A stretch of DNA of 64,000 nucleotides from Streptomyces diastaticus subsp. diastaticus (GCF_011170125.1 NZ_BLLN01000003.1:2118501-2182500); one strand, 5' to 3'. Positions 1 through 9,437 are shown, counted from the first letter of the stretch. Made by a program: numbers and translations. The notes: generated from the letters alone by a model not told the origin.

Positions 1-1
1 A

Positions 2-847
2 CTCGGCGTACGGCCCATGGACCTCGAGGGCGTCGCGCTCTCCGAGGCCGTCGCCGCCGTCCTGGCCCAGCCGAACCCCTCGATGAGCCGCCTCACCGAT
101 GAACTCGCCCGCCGAGGCGCCACCGACACCGCCTCCCACACCCTCGCCCGCAAGCTCAAGGCCGTCGCGGGCAAGGACCTGGCCGCCGCCGTCTTCGACG
201 ACACCCTCCCCGTCGCCGACACCCACGGAGCGGACGCCGTCATCTTCTGCGTCGCCAGCCTCGCCCTGCCCAAGAAGTCCGAACTCGCCTCCGAGCACCG
301 CATCGAGCGCCTGGAGTTCGAGAAGGTCTTCGGCCGCGCCCTGATGTACCTGATCGCCGCCGTCGCCCGCGAGACGACCATGGCCAGCAAGGACGAGTTC
401 GCCGTCGCGGTCTGGGACGAGGCGTGGTGGCTGACCTCCTCCGAGGAGGGCACCGAGCTGCTCCTGGAACTGCTGCGCGACGGGCGTAAGCACCGCGCCG
501 CCGCCTACGTCGGCAGCCACGACGCGGACGACATCGGCCCGTCCGACGCCGAAAAGGGTCACATCATCCGCGGACTCATCCCGCACCGCCTGGTCTTCCG
601 GCAGACCACCCGCTCGCTCGCCGCCCGCAGCCTGGCCTTCCTCGGCGCCGACGACACCGACCCCGACCTCCTGGACCTCGTCAGCAGCCTCTCCCCGATC
701 GACCTCCCCGAAGAGGAGCGGCGTGCCCGCGCCGGCGAGGCCCTCTACCGGGACCTGTCCGGCCGCATCGGGCTGATGCGCGTGGTCATCCCGCACGACC
801 CGACGGTGATGGACGTCATCCACACCACCCCCTCGGACACGGCATGA
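2..847 (+). CDS. VirB4-like conjugation ATPase, C-terminal part (gene enters from left edge)
   Basis: The frame is open to the first base of the window, so the gene begins upstream; the ATG at 17 is internal. About 280 residues remain. A hydrophobic strand ending in an acidic pair (VAVWDEAWW, about residues 130-138) fits the Walker B/DExx region of the VirB4/TraC ATPases that energise type IV secretion-like conjugation systems; Walker A would lie in the missing part. The remainder is the helical C-terminal part of such an ATPase, and no membrane segment is seen. The stop overlaps the next gene's ATG (ATGA at 844), so the two are translationally coupled. The neighbours (TrbL-like protein, wall hydrolase, coupling ATPase) support conjugation. 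Family call is fairly firm; exact subfamily is not. Confidence 0.75.
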   Translation, partial: LGVRPMDLEGVALSEAVAAVLAQPNPSMSRLTDELARRGATDTASHTLARKLKAVAGKDLAAAVFDDTLPVADTHGADAVIFCVASLALPKKSELASEHRIERLEFEKVFGRALMYLIAAVARETTMASKDEFAVAVWDEAWWLTSSEEGTELLLELLRDGRKHRAAAYVGSHDADDIGPSDAEKGHIIRGLIPHRLVFRQTTRSLAARSLAFLGADDTDPDLLDLVSSLSPIDLPEEERRARAGEALYRDLSGRIGLMRVVIPHDPTVMDVIHTTPSDTA

Positions 848-2994
848 CCCGTGCCTCCTACCGGCTCCTGGGGTGGACCCGGCTGCGCGCAGCCCTGCTG
901 ACCGCCGTCCTGGCCGCCACCCTCATCACCCTGTTCACGTCGCTGCCCGCGCACGCTGATCCGCCCTCGCCCAGCCCCACCCCGACCGCGCCGGCCCCCG
1001 CCACGCCCTCGACGCCCACCGAGGAGGAGCTGGCGGAGATTCAGGAGATCCTCGACGCGCAGGCGGAGACCCGCTCCAAGGCCGAGCAGCAGGCGGCTAT
1101 GGAGGCCGAGGCCGAGAAGCTCCGCAAGGCCTTGCCCGACGAGGGCGGCGTCCTGGGCGTCTTCAACGTCACCGACGTGAACAACCTGCCGATCAGCGTC
1201 TACCGCGTGAAGGGCGACACCGGCGGGTTCACCCGCTGGGACCTCGGCCTGCTCAATCTGGGCACAGAGTTCCTCTTCACCGTCACCAAGTGGGTGATCG
1301 CGTTCAGTTGCTGGCTCATCGGCTGGGCGCTCTCCTTCGGCCTCGCCAAGCTGCTGCTCGGCCCGGTCCTGGCCGTCGCGGAGTCCCTCCACGCCCGCGT
1401 CATCATGGAGATGGGCCTCCCAGCTCTCTTCCTCGCCGTGTGCGCGTTCGTGTGCGCGGCGCGGATCTTCTTCGGCAACCGGGCTCGCGGCATCGCCGAC
1501 GCCGTCGTCTCCCTGATCCTCGCCGCCCTCACCACCACGCTCCTCGCCTCACCGCCCCAGCTGCTGCTGGGGGAGGAGACCGGCGCCGTCGCGGCCGCCC
1601 GGGGCCTGTCCTTGGAGATCGCCGACGTCATCCTTGACTCCTCGCCCACCGCTCCCTGGGCCGACGGCAAGGACACCACCACCGAGGCGACCAGCTTCAC
1701 CGTCGCCCGCCCGCTGACCGACGCCCTCACCGACGCCTTCATCGTCAAGCCCGCGATGCTGCTGACGTACGGACGCGTCTTCGACGGCGAATGTGAACAG
1801 CTCTACGCCGACTACCGCCTGCGCCAGCTGGTCTTCGACCGTCAGCTCGCCGCCCAGACCGCGCGCATGAAGAAGACCACCCACCTCGCCGACTACGTCA
1901 CCCCCGACGACACGCTCTCCGCCGTCGGCGACTGGCACATCGACATGGCCATGAACGTGGTGAGCGGCCTCTTCGGCGACACGCCCATGGAGGACTTCGA
2001 GGACCAGTGCATCGAAGGCGACGTCGCCGCCGCCAAGGAAGCAAGCCTCGACAAGCTCGGCGGCGCCCTCTTCTTGTTCATCGCCGCCGGCATCGTGACC
2101 GCACTCATCACCCGCATCGGAGCCAGCTTCCTGACCGCCCAGGTCCGCATCGCCTGGGACGCGGTCCGCGCCGAACCCTGCCTCGTCGCCGGCACGGTCC
2201 CCGGAATCGGTCGCACCATCCTGCGGGACTGGGCCGCCGCCGTCCTGCGCCACCTCGCCACCATGGTCGTCTCCGTCGCCAGCCTCGCTCTGCTCATCCT
2301 CGTCCTGCAGGCCGTCCTGGACCCCGCCCAGACCGACTGGGGCAACGAACTCACCCTGCGCTTCCTCGCCGTGGACATCATCTGCCTCGCCGCTTTCGTC
2401 AAGCGCAAGTCGCTGGCACAGCGGACGAACCGCGCCGTCAACCGGGTGGTCTCCCGGCACGGCTCCGGCCCCGGGGGCGACGACGACCGGCAGATCGGCC
2501 GGGCCGCCGTCCGCGGCGCCGTCCGCGGCACCTTCGCCGTCGCCGCACTCGCCCGGGGCAGGCCCGGCGTCGCCCTGAGCTACGCGATGCCCAGGACCAT
2601 CGGCTCCACCGCCCTCATGTCCCGCCTGAGCGGCAAGAACGGCGGCGCGAAGGCCCCCGCGCTCTCCCGCTCCCAGCGCCGCGCATGGCGCAAAGCCCAA
2701 CGGCCCTCCACCGCCACGCCCCCGCCCAGCACCACGAGCACCGCCTCGTCCACCAGCACCACCTCCACAGCGCCGGCACGCCGGCGAAACCGCCCGCCCC
2801 ACTCCCGGACCTCGCCCAGCTCCGCCAAGCAGCAGCGCCTGCGCACCCGCCTGCACCGAGCGAAGAACCGCGCGGTGCCGCCCCGGAAGCCGAGCACCCA
2901 ACCCAAGAACAGGAAGCCCGGCAGCAAGACCAGCACGAGCAAGGCCACCAAGCCCCGCAGGTTCGGACTCTCCCGGAATAAGAAAGAGCCCTGA
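844..2994 (+). CDS. TrbL/VirB6-like polytopic membrane protein of the conjugation apparatus
   Basis: A 716-residue protein. An N-terminal signal-type segment (about 15-40) is followed by a Pro/Thr-rich linker and a charged, probably coiled region (about 55-95). Hydrophobic segments then cluster at about 140-170, 185-210, 220-240, 400-420 and 455-500. The C-terminal 130 residues are rich in Ser, Thr, Arg and Lys and look disordered and basic, possibly cytoplasmic. This architecture matches the large inner-membrane subunit (TrbL/VirB6-like) of actinobacterial T4SS-like loci, though no short signature motif proves it. It overlaps the upstream ATPase by 4 nt and the downstream wall hydrolase by 1 nt (TGATG), so the three form one operon. 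Confidence 0.7.
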   Translation: MTRASYRLLGWTRLRAALLTAVLAATLITLFTSLPAHADPPSPSPTPTAPAPATPSTPTEEELAEIQEILDAQAETRSKAEQQAAMEAEAEKLRKALPDEGGVLGVFNVTDVNNLPISVYRVKGDTGGFTRWDLGLLNLGTEFLFTVTKWVIAFSCWLIGWALSFGLAKLLLGPVLAVAESLHARVIMEMGLPALFLAVCAFVCAARIFFGNRARGIADAVVSLILAALTTTLLASPPQLLLGEETGAVAAARGLSLEIADVILDSSPTAPWADGKDTTTEATSFTVARPLTDALTDAFIVKPAMLLTYGRVFDGECEQLYADYRLRQLVFDRQLAAQTARMKKTTHLADYVTPDDTLSAVGDWHIDMAMNVVSGLFGDTPMEDFEDQCIEGDVAAAKEASLDKLGGALFLFIAAGIVTALITRIGASFLTAQVRIAWDAVRAEPCLVAGTVPGIGRTILRDWAAAVLRHLATMVVSVASLALLILVLQAVLDPAQTDWGNELTLRFLAVDIICLAAFVKRKSLAQRTNRAVNRVVSRHGSGPGGDDDRQIGRAAVRGAVRGTFAVAALARGRPGVALSYAMPRTIGSTALMSRLSGKNGGAKAPALSRSQRRAWRKAQRPSTATPPPSTTSTASSTSTTSTAPARRRNRPPHSRTSPSSAKQQRLRTRLHRAKNRAVPPRKPSTQPKNRKPGSKTSTSKATKPRRFGLSRNKKEP

Positions 2995-4124
2995 TGACCA
3001 GACGCCTCGTCAGGCCCTGGGTGCCGACCGTCGCCACCCTGCTCCTCCTCGGGGCGGCGGTCACGGTCGCCGGCGCCGTCGCGGGCCACAACGCCAGCGT
3101 CGCCCAGGCCGCCGCGTGGGAGCAGCAGCAAAAACGCCGCTGCGTCCCCGCCGGGGGAGACGGTGCGGCCGTCACCGCCGAGCAGGTCCGGGCGCTCCTG
3201 GACAACGCCGACGCCGACATCGACGTACCCGGACTGCCCCTGGCCGAGGAGCAGGTGCCCATCGCCCAGGCCGTGATCGCCACCGGCGCCCAGATGGGCA
3301 TCTCCGCCCACGGACAGGTCGTCGCCCTGGCCACCGCCCTCCAGGAGAGCAACCTGCGCAACCTGCCCTACGGGGACCGCGACAGCCTCGGCGTCTTCCA
3401 GCAGCGCCCCTCGATGGGCTGGGGCACCCCCGCGCAGATCCTCGACCCCGTCTACGCCTCCCAGAAATTCTACGAAGGCCTCCAGAAGATCGACGGCTGG
3501 GAGCAGATGCCCGTCACCGAAGCTGCCCAGGCCGTGCAACGCAGTGCCTACCCCGATGCGTACGCAAAGCACGAACCGCTCGCCACCGCCCTGCAGGAGG
3601 CCATCGCCCCCACCCTGGGAAGCAGCGCCACCACCGCCGTCGGTGGCCGCGCCTGCGCCAGCCAGACCGCCGTCGGCCCCGTCGCCGATCCGCAGGGCAA
3701 ACTGCCGGACGGTTACACGGTTCCGCGCGGCACCACCCCCCAGGCCCGGGTGGCCATCGAGTGGGCTCTCCAGCAGCTCGGCGGCGCCTACCAATGGGGC
3801 GGCAGCTGCACGAACCCGCGCGGCGCAGAACCGCGCGACCGCTGCGACTGCTCCTCCCTGATGCAGCGCGCCTACGGAGTCGCCGGCGTCTCCCTCTCCC
3901 GCACCACCTACACCCAGGTCAACGAGGGCAAAGCCGTGCCCGCCGGGGCCGTACGAGCAGGGGACCTGGTGTTCAGCGGCGGAGGCAACCCCGCCAGCCC
4001 CCAACACGTCGCCCTGGCCCTCGGCGACGGCCTGGTCGTCCACGCGCCCGCCCCCGGAAAGGTCATCGAGGTCGCCAGCATCACGTCCAACGGCGACATC
4101 CTCGCGGTCCGGCGCATCACGTGA
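2994..4124 (+). CDS. Two-domain cell-wall hydrolase: lytic-transglycosylase-like plus NlpC/P60 (C40) peptidase
   Basis: A 376-residue exported protein with an N-terminal signal anchor (about 8-40). The first domain (about 85-200) carries ALQESNLRNL and the SLGVFQQRPS stretch, typical of lysozyme-like/lytic transglycosylase modules in conjugation loci. The second domain (about 250-376) is NlpC/P60: the DCSS motif gives nucleophile Cys286 and QHVALAL gives His338. The two activities would open glycan strands and stem peptides so the conjugation channel can cross peptidoglycan. Start is the ATG overlapping the previous TGA. It is the last gene of the first operon block, with 570 bp following before the next gene. 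Confidence 0.9.
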   Translation: MTRRLVRPWVPTVATLLLLGAAVTVAGAVAGHNASVAQAAAWEQQQKRRCVPAGGDGAAVTAEQVRALLDNADADIDVPGLPLAEEQVPIAQAVIATGAQMGISAHGQVVALATALQESNLRNLPYGDRDSLGVFQQRPSMGWGTPAQILDPVYASQKFYEGLQKIDGWEQMPVTEAAQAVQRSAYPDAYAKHEPLATALQEAIAPTLGSSATTAVGGRACASQTAVGPVADPQGKLPDGYTVPRGTTPQARVAIEWALQQLGGAYQWGGSCTNPRGAEPRDRCDCSSLMQRAYGVAGVSLSRTTYTQVNEGKAVPAGAVRAGDLVFSGGGNPASPQHVALALGDGLVVHAPAPGKVIEVASITSNGDILAVRRIT

Positions 4125-4697
4125 CCGTGCGTCGGCCAGATTACTGGGCCAACCTTTCGCTGAGGGGACCGCAGACAGCGCTCCGACCCGGTGCCGGTGG
4201 CCCAAGGGCGAGTCTGTGGCATCCCGCGCCAAGCCCTCCCCGTCAGCAGGCCTCTCTCGACCGTCCAGCCGGTGTGGCGTTCGAGGCGATCAGGCCCGGC
4301 TCCGGCATGTGACGTCCGTCACCCTCTATGTGAACCATGTCCGATTCCCGCCTCTGTTGACGGAAGCTGCCACCCCGTCAGGGGCGCTCAAAACAGCAGG
4401 CCAGAGAGTTCCTTAGCGTGATCATCTAGGCACGCACCGTGCAGAACCTGACCGAATCTCGACTCCTCAGTGTTGCTCCCGGGCAACGCTGCGCAATTTT
4501 TTTCGATGCGGACTTCGTGTTTGCCCATGCTGATCCGAAATTCTGCGGTCGAGGACAAGGACGTCCTCCGGCGCCCCAGGGGGTGAGTGCGCCGTCCACA
4601 GAAGAGAAACGGAAGACGCTGGTGAAGCTGAACGACTGCTCTACGCCGTGGCACTGTGCCCCGGGCACTCTCCCGGCCAGAACCGAGGAGGCGTGAG
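4125..4697. other. Intergenic stretch, no convincing gene
   Basis: 573 bp between the wall hydrolase and the sigma-like gene. Short ORFs exist on both strands but lack a ribosome site and show no recognisable motif. The A/T content rises near 4490-4520 (a run of T), so a promoter for the following gene may lie in the second half. I see no clear -35/-10 pair and no strong hairpin. Confidence 0.5.
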
Positions 4698-5294
4698 ATG
4701 ACGACGGAGCCCCCCGTACCGCCGGCCTCCTACATGCTCAACTCCCTGGTCGGCATGCAGTACGACATGCCGCCGACCCTTGAGGCGTACTACGACCTCT
4801 ACGCCCACTCGTACCTGAAGTACGCACACGCGGTCCTCAGGAGCAAGGACGACGCCAAGCTCGTGGTGCGCCGGCTCTTCGAGAATCTGGCGCTCAACTG
4901 GGACCGGGCCCTGCGCGCGGAGAGCGTCGAGGCCCACGTCTGGCGCCTCCTCAAGGAAGGGGTGGAGACCCACCTCGCTCTGACCGGGGTCCACCGGGAG
5001 AACGCCCGCACCACCAGCGTGCAGCAGGCCGCCCGCGTGCTCCTGGACGACGTCCGCGAGCGGATGCGCCGCTGGGACTCGCCGCTGGGCCTCTACACCG
5101 CGATAGCCGACCTGCCCGACCGGCAGTTTGACGTTGTCGTGCTGAGCTTCGTACTCGGCTATCCCGGCCCCCGCATCGCCAGCATCATGGGCATCCAGCA
5201 GGACACTGTCCGGGCTCACCGCCGCACCGCCGTCAAACGGATCGCTGCCCGCATCCGCCCGCTGCTCAAGAGCACCGACAACGAGAAGGAGTAG
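4698..5294 (+). CDS. Sigma-70 region 4-like regulatory protein
   Basis: 198 residues from the ATG at 4698, chosen because GAGGAG lies 7 nt upstream; an in-frame ATG at 4656 lacks such a site. The C-terminal 70 residues read as a sigma region 4 helix-turn-helix: a LPDRQFDVVVLSFVLGYPG stretch, then an IASIMGIQQDTVRAHRR recognition-helix-like segment. Region 2 is only weakly recognisable (YAHAVLRSKDDAKLVVRRLF, about 39-58), so this may be a divergent ECF-like factor or a regulator reusing the fold. The downstream gene starts 6 nt after the stop and is probably co-expressed. A role in regulating the mobile element is inference. Confidence 0.7.
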   Translation: MTTEPPVPPASYMLNSLVGMQYDMPPTLEAYYDLYAHSYLKYAHAVLRSKDDAKLVVRRLFENLALNWDRALRAESVEAHVWRLLKEGVETHLALTGVHRENARTTSVQQAARVLLDDVRERMRRWDSPLGLYTAIADLPDRQFDVVVLSFVLGYPGPRIASIMGIQQDTVRAHRRTAVKRIAARIRPLLKSTDNEKE

Positions 5295-5300
5295 TCCGCC

Positions 5301-5930
5301 GTGCCGTACAACGTCCAGCAGGCTCTGAACACGATCGCCGTCGACGACCCCTTCACCGAGGAGGACCTCGCCGACCTCAAGCGCGAGATCATCCGCGATG
5401 TCACCGCCACCAAGATGCTCGGCCCCGCCCCCAGTCCGTACGCGCCGCACGACCAGGCCGCCGCCGTGCTCACCGAGCTGACTGCCGAGATCCTGCGCAC
5501 CTCCGACACCGGCTTCCTAGGACGCCTGATCGACCACGTCGACCCCGAGGGCGCCCTGCGCTTTGGTTGCCTGCTCTCGATCGCGGACTTCACCTACAGT
5601 GCCCAGTGGTGGTGGCAGTACGCCGCCGGCGCCGGAAGCGGCACGGCAGCCCACTGCCTGCACCTGCTCCACCTCGGCCGCGGCGACCTGCGCGACGCCA
5701 CCCACTGGGAGCGTCAGGCCCTCGACCTCGGCTTCGTCCCCACCTGCGCCCTCGTCCCCACACAGCGCCGACTCGCTCCCGTCACCAAGCGGTCCCGCTC
5801 CGCCCTGCGCGCGGCCGCCCAGCGCCTGGGCAAGGTCGACCTGACCGAGGCGCCCTGCGGGGCGGAGCAGGTGCACACTCCCGACCAGCGCTTGACAGAG
5901 GAACTCCCCGAGCTGGTGAGCGCGCTGTAG
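5301..5930 (+). CDS. Hypothetical protein paired with the sigma-like gene
   Basis: 209 residues from GTG at 5301, 6 nt after the previous stop, with AAGGAG in the end of the upstream gene (near 5286) as ribosome site. It appears soluble and largely helical: an acidic N-terminus (about 10-35), a Trp-rich patch with WWWQYAAGAG (about 102-111), then HCLHLLHLGRGDLRDA resembling a TPR-like helix pair. I do not recognise a family. The close spacing suggests it works with the sigma-like protein, perhaps as an anti-sigma or co-regulator, but no zinc-binding HxxxCxxC motif is present. Confidence 0.6.
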   Translation: MPYNVQQALNTIAVDDPFTEEDLADLKREIIRDVTATKMLGPAPSPYAPHDQAAAVLTELTAEILRTSDTGFLGRLIDHVDPEGALRFGCLLSIADFTYSAQWWWQYAAGAGSGTAAHCLHLLHLGRGDLRDATHWERQALDLGFVPTCALVPTQRRLAPVTKRSRSALRAAAQRLGKVDLTEAPCGAEQVHTPDQRLTEELPELVSAL

Positions 5931-6094
5931 TGGCGGGGGTCCCCCTTCACGGTGTCACGAAGACGACCGGCAGCACGTCCTTCGGGAGCCGTGTGCAAGA
6001 AGCGCCCTAGTGGCAGGGGCCGCGGGGTGGCGGCGGGGCCGCGGATTGTCGGTGCTGCCCGGTATCGTGTGCGAGCTTCGCGAAGCACCCTTGC

Positions 6095-6451
6095 GTGACG
6101 GCGAGTTCGGTCTGTACACGACCGGGCCCGCCTGAAAAAGACTGTGGCCCCCTGCTCCAACAGAGGACCACTCAGTCTGCGGTTCCCAGCCTGTTCACGA
6201 GCCATCGAGACAAGGAGAAAACCATCAGTTCCGCATCTGAGGGTACGCCCCTCCCCCCTGTGCAGTCGACCGCGCCTGAGCACCTTTTGACGGGTCACGC
6301 AGCCTTGGTGCTGCTGGCCGCGCTCATGTTCGGGACCATTGTCGGCGCTCTGACCATCCTCACGCCCGCTGGGCCCGCGGCGGCCGTTCTCGCTGGTCTG
6401 GCGACTGCCGGCGCCAGCGCCCCCGTCCTCCACAAGCTGATCGGGCCCTGA
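6095..6451 (+). CDS. Small two-helix membrane protein; start uncertain (possible ATC start at 6224)
   Basis: The clear protein-like part is the last 75 residues, with two hydrophobic helices (about 69-88 and 92-112 of the long form) separated by a Pro-Gly turn. The longest form begins at GTG 6095 without a ribosome site, and its first 40 residues look non-coding. AAGGAG at 6212-6217 is ideally placed for a start at 6224, where the codon is ATC, a rare initiator. Either an AUC start is used or a base change has removed an ATG or GTG. A 10-bp hairpin follows the stop. Such small membrane proteins are common in Streptomyces conjugation loci. Confidence 0.5.
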   Translation: MTASSVCTRPGPPEKDCGPLLQQRTTQSAVPSLFTSHRDKEKTISSASEGTPLPPVQSTAPEHLLTGHAALVLLAALMFGTIVGALTILTPAGPAAAVLAGLATAGASAPVLHKLIGP

Positions 6452-6476
6452 CCGCCGCGCGCCCCGGGCAGAAGAT

Positions 6477-6506
6477 CGGCGGGTGGGCCTCTCAGTCCAC
6501 CCGCCG
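6477..6506 (+). terminator. Perfect 10-bp hairpin after the small membrane protein gene
   Basis: CGGCGGGTGG at 6477-6486 pairs exactly with CCACCCGCCG at 6497-6506 across a 10-nt loop, 26 bp after the stop. There is no T-run, as is usual for GC-rich actinobacterial terminators. Confidence 0.6.
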
Positions 6507-6814
6507 TGCCGGTCGCCGACTCTCTGAGCGTTGTCGACGGCATCTCGTCGACGATTTTCACCGTTCATCTCGTTACGGACGGGGTCCCCTGCCGGAGATC
6601 GCGATGCTGGTCCGGCTGGTAGAGGCGGACGCGCCAGGTTCGAGGTGGCGCTGCGTCCGGGTGAGGTCGTTACGAGTGTCCGGCGATGCGGGCATCGACG
6701 AAACAGGTTCGGTAACGAGTGCATAACGGCCGGGTGGAGATGTCTGGCTGAAGGTCTTGCGCGTACTTGGCACTAACGAGAGGGAGTCCTCACCCAGCAA
6801 GAGGCGGTGCCGGC
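6507..6814. other. Intergenic stretch upstream of the coupling-protein operon
   Basis: About 310 bp after the hairpin. Nothing gene-like is seen. The last 60 bp (GTAACGAGTGCATAACGG near 6711-6728) are relatively AT-rich and could hold the promoter for the following operon; this is a guess. Confidence 0.35.
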
Positions 6815-7267
6815 ATGTTCGATGTGATCCACCCCCTGCTCGGCGAACTCGGAGCCGGGCTGTCCGCGGTCGTCCCCTACGCGGCCGGAGCCTCATCCGT
6901 GGTCCTGGTCAGCTGGCTGGGGTGGACAGTGCACCGCGCCCGCCGTGCCCGCGCCGCCCTCGCCGACCACGTCACGGTGGAGCTCGTTCCTACCAGCACC
7001 TTCGACCCGAGCGAAGCTGAAGTCGCCCGCTGGGCCCGCCAGCTGGGCCGAGTCCACCACGCCGCCGGCGGCGTCCCGGCCCGCGGGTCGGCAGTCCGCC
7101 TGCGGTACACCGCCGAGACCGGCAAGATGCGCTGCTACCTGGAGGGGCCCCGCACCGCGCAGGCCGTGCTGGCCATGCCCGGGTTCGCCGAAGTCGAGGT
7201 CCGCGCACAGGAGGACCGGACCAGCATCCGGCCAGTCCGCTTCCCCGCCCCGGAGGGACCCGCATGA
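6815..7267 (+). CDS. Small membrane-anchored protein of the transfer operon
   Basis: 150 residues from ATG 6815, with a GAGGCGG-type site just upstream; a longer form from 6767 adds an uninformative leader. One hydrophobic segment (about 20-40, PYAAGASSVVLVSWLGW) anchors a cytoplasmic domain of mixed alpha/beta character starting around residue 45. The stop overlaps the ATG of the coupling ATPase (ATGA at 7264), so the two are translationally coupled and probably act together, for example as a membrane partner of the coupling protein. No named family is recognised. Confidence 0.65.
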   Translation: MFDVIHPLLGELGAGLSAVVPYAAGASSVVLVSWLGWTVHRARRARAALADHVTVELVPTSTFDPSEAEVARWARQLGRVHHAAGGVPARGSAVRLRYTAETGKMRCYLEGPRTAQAVLAMPGFAEVEVRAQEDRTSIRPVRFPAPEGPA

Positions 7268-9426
7268 CGCTCACCGTCCCTCTGGACAAGCAGACCCCCA
7301 CTCCCACCAGCCGGGCCCGGTACGTGGAGCGTGCCGAGCTCACGCTCGGCCTGCCGGACCGCAAGCCCCTCGCGGCCCTGGGTCTGGCCCCCGATCCGCT
7401 GCAGCAGCTCGCCGCGGCGTTCGCGACCGTACGCACCGAGTCCGGGGAGCGCGCCGACGTCGTCCTGGACCTGGTCCCCGTCCGTGAGCGCCGCCTCGCC
7501 CGGCGCCGCCGCCGGCTCCTCGCCCGGTCCCGGCGCCGCGGCCCCTCCGCCTACGGCGAGCGGCTCACCGGCGGCCTCGGCACCGGTGGTGTCTGGGGGA
7601 CGGTCGCCGCCGCCTGGAACGGTGGCGCTTCGCACCGCGGCGGCGAGCGCCTTCCCCGCATGACGGATCTCCGGGACGGCCTGGGAAAGCTCGACCCGGC
7701 CGTCGGCGCGGTCTTCGCCGTCCAGATCCTCCTGCGCGCCGAAGCCGCGCACCCTCAGGCCGCCCTCGCGCGGATGCATCAGCTCCTGGCCGTCTTCGCC
7801 ACCACCAGCGGAGAGAACTACCTCAAACCGCGGCGCCCCCGTACGACGTGGAGCATCGCGCGCTTCGACCGGCGTTTCGAGAGCGGCGAGTTCGCTCCCC
7901 GGCGCCGCCAGTGGCTGACCGTCCCGGAGCTGGCCGGCTTCCTCAAGCCGCCCACCGCGAAGTGCCACGCCTCCGGCGTGGTGCGCTCCGGTGGCCTGGT
8001 CCCGCCCGCACCGGCGGACCTGCCCATCTACACCGGGCAGCCCGACCTCGTCCCGCTCGGCGCTGTCACCTACGCGGACGGCCGCGAACGCATCGGTGCC
8101 GCCCGCGTCCAGGACCTGCTTTTCGGCCTCCAGCTCGGCAAGTCCGGCCACGGCAAGACCGAGGCCGCCCTCGTCCAGTGCATCGCCATGGCCCACTCCG
8201 GCGCTGGCACGTGGTTCCTCGACCCGCACGGCGAGGCCTGGGCCCGTGCTAAGCCGTACCTGGCCCACCCCCACATCGCCCCCCGTCTGTGGGAGATCGA
8301 CCTGGCGAAGTCCGCCCCCGACCAGCTCGTGGCCTCATGGAACCCGCTCTCGATGGAGCGCCCCACCAGCGCCGTCAAGGACATCGTCCGCTCCGTCACC
8401 GAGGGCATCGCGGCCGCCCAGGACTGGGGCGACCACGCGCCGCGCGCACGCACCATCTTGGCCCGCACCACCCAGGCCCTCGCCCTCCTCAACCAGCAGG
8501 CGGTGCAGGGTGGGGCTCCGGACGCCCAGGCGACGCTCTTCCAGATCCGCAGCTGGCTCACCGACGAGAACTGGCGCGAGCAGCTGCTGCCCCGGCTGCC
8601 GGGGCGCGTTCGCGCCTACTGGACGAACACTTTCCCCCGGCTCGCCTCCGACGCCGTGCCGACCGTCACCTACGCCATCGACCGCCTCGACACCTCGCCC
8701 GCACTCCAGGCGTTCTTCGGCAGCCCCCGCTCCGCCTACGACGTCCGCACCGCCATGGACAGCGGCCACGTGGTGTTCGTCTGCCCCTCGGGCTCCGAAG
8801 CCGACGCGCTGGTCTCCTGCCTCCTCATCCACGATCTGCACCGCGCCGGCCTCTCCCGCCAGGACACCCCCCGCCCAGGCCGCCGGACTTTCTGGGCCTG
8901 GGGCGACGAGCTGACCGCGCTCGACTCCTCCTCCAAGGGCTTCCTCGCCGCCATCGCCGAGCAGCTACGTAAGTACGAGGTGCGGTTCATCGGCATGACG
9001 CAGATGGCGCTGCGCCTGTCCGCCATCACCCGACAGGCCCTCCTGCAGAACCAGAGCCTGCTGTCGACCTGCGCGGCCGACTACGACGAGGCGGCCTTCG
9101 TCGCCCGCCGCTGGAACGGTCATGTCACCCCCGAGACCGTCACCGAGCTACCCAAGTACCACTACGTCATGTCGATCAACCTCAACGGACGCCCCACCAA
9201 GCCGTTCCGCGTCCGGGGCCTGCCCGTCGAGGACCTCTTCGCCCATTACGACAACCCCGACGGCATCGCCGACCTCGACCGGGCCATCGACACCAACCTC
9301 CTGCGCCGCCCCGTCGCCGACATCCTCACCAGCCTCGAGGATCTCGACGCCACCCTCCTCGCCCATCACGCCCAGCGCACCCCTGGCTCGGGCACCGACG
9401 GCGACCCCACCACCTTCGTCGACTGA
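7264..9426 (+). CDS. VirD4/HerA-type coupling ATPase (type IV coupling protein-like)
   Basis: 720 residues. A Walker A loop at 292-299 (GKSGHGKT) and a Walker B with acidic pair D548-E549 (FWAWGDEL) mark an FtsK/HerA/VirD4-type hexameric ATPase. It follows a poorly conserved N-terminal 270 residues with an arginine-rich tract (about 75-95). A TQMALRLS segment soon after Walker B may contribute the sensor. There is no obvious transmembrane segment; anchoring may be provided by the coupled upstream membrane protein. Such proteins recruit DNA to the conjugation channel and drive its transfer. It is followed 11 nt later by the replication-relaxation gene behind its own GAGGAG site. Strong family call; partner identity inferred. 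Confidence 0.85.
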   Translation: MTLTVPLDKQTPTPTSRARYVERAELTLGLPDRKPLAALGLAPDPLQQLAAAFATVRTESGERADVVLDLVPVRERRLARRRRRLLARSRRRGPSAYGERLTGGLGTGGVWGTVAAAWNGGASHRGGERLPRMTDLRDGLGKLDPAVGAVFAVQILLRAEAAHPQAALARMHQLLAVFATTSGENYLKPRRPRTTWSIARFDRRFESGEFAPRRRQWLTVPELAGFLKPPTAKCHASGVVRSGGLVPPAPADLPIYTGQPDLVPLGAVTYADGRERIGAARVQDLLFGLQLGKSGHGKTEAALVQCIAMAHSGAGTWFLDPHGEAWARAKPYLAHPHIAPRLWEIDLAKSAPDQLVASWNPLSMERPTSAVKDIVRSVTEGIAAAQDWGDHAPRARTILARTTQALALLNQQAVQGGAPDAQATLFQIRSWLTDENWREQLLPRLPGRVRAYWTNTFPRLASDAVPTVTYAIDRLDTSPALQAFFGSPRSAYDVRTAMDSGHVVFVCPSGSEADALVSCLLIHDLHRAGLSRQDTPRPGRRTFWAWGDELTALDSSSKGFLAAIAEQLRKYEVRFIGMTQMALRLSAITRQALLQNQSLLSTCAADYDEAAFVARRWNGHVTPETVTELPKYHYVMSINLNGRPTKPFRVRGLPVEDLFAHYDNPDGIADLDRAIDTNLLRRPVADILTSLEDLDATLLAHHAQRTPGSGTDGDPTTFVD

Positions 9427-9437
9427 GGAGCAGCCCG

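Noticed and set aside
2007..2981. Long Arg/Pro/His-rich ORFs in alternative frames of real genes (here 2007-2981, and similar ones at 3116-4312, 11249-12358, 46435-47979 and elsewhere)
   Set aside because: They overlap well-supported genes, are dominated by Arg, Pro and His, and lack domains; they arise from GC-rich third positions.
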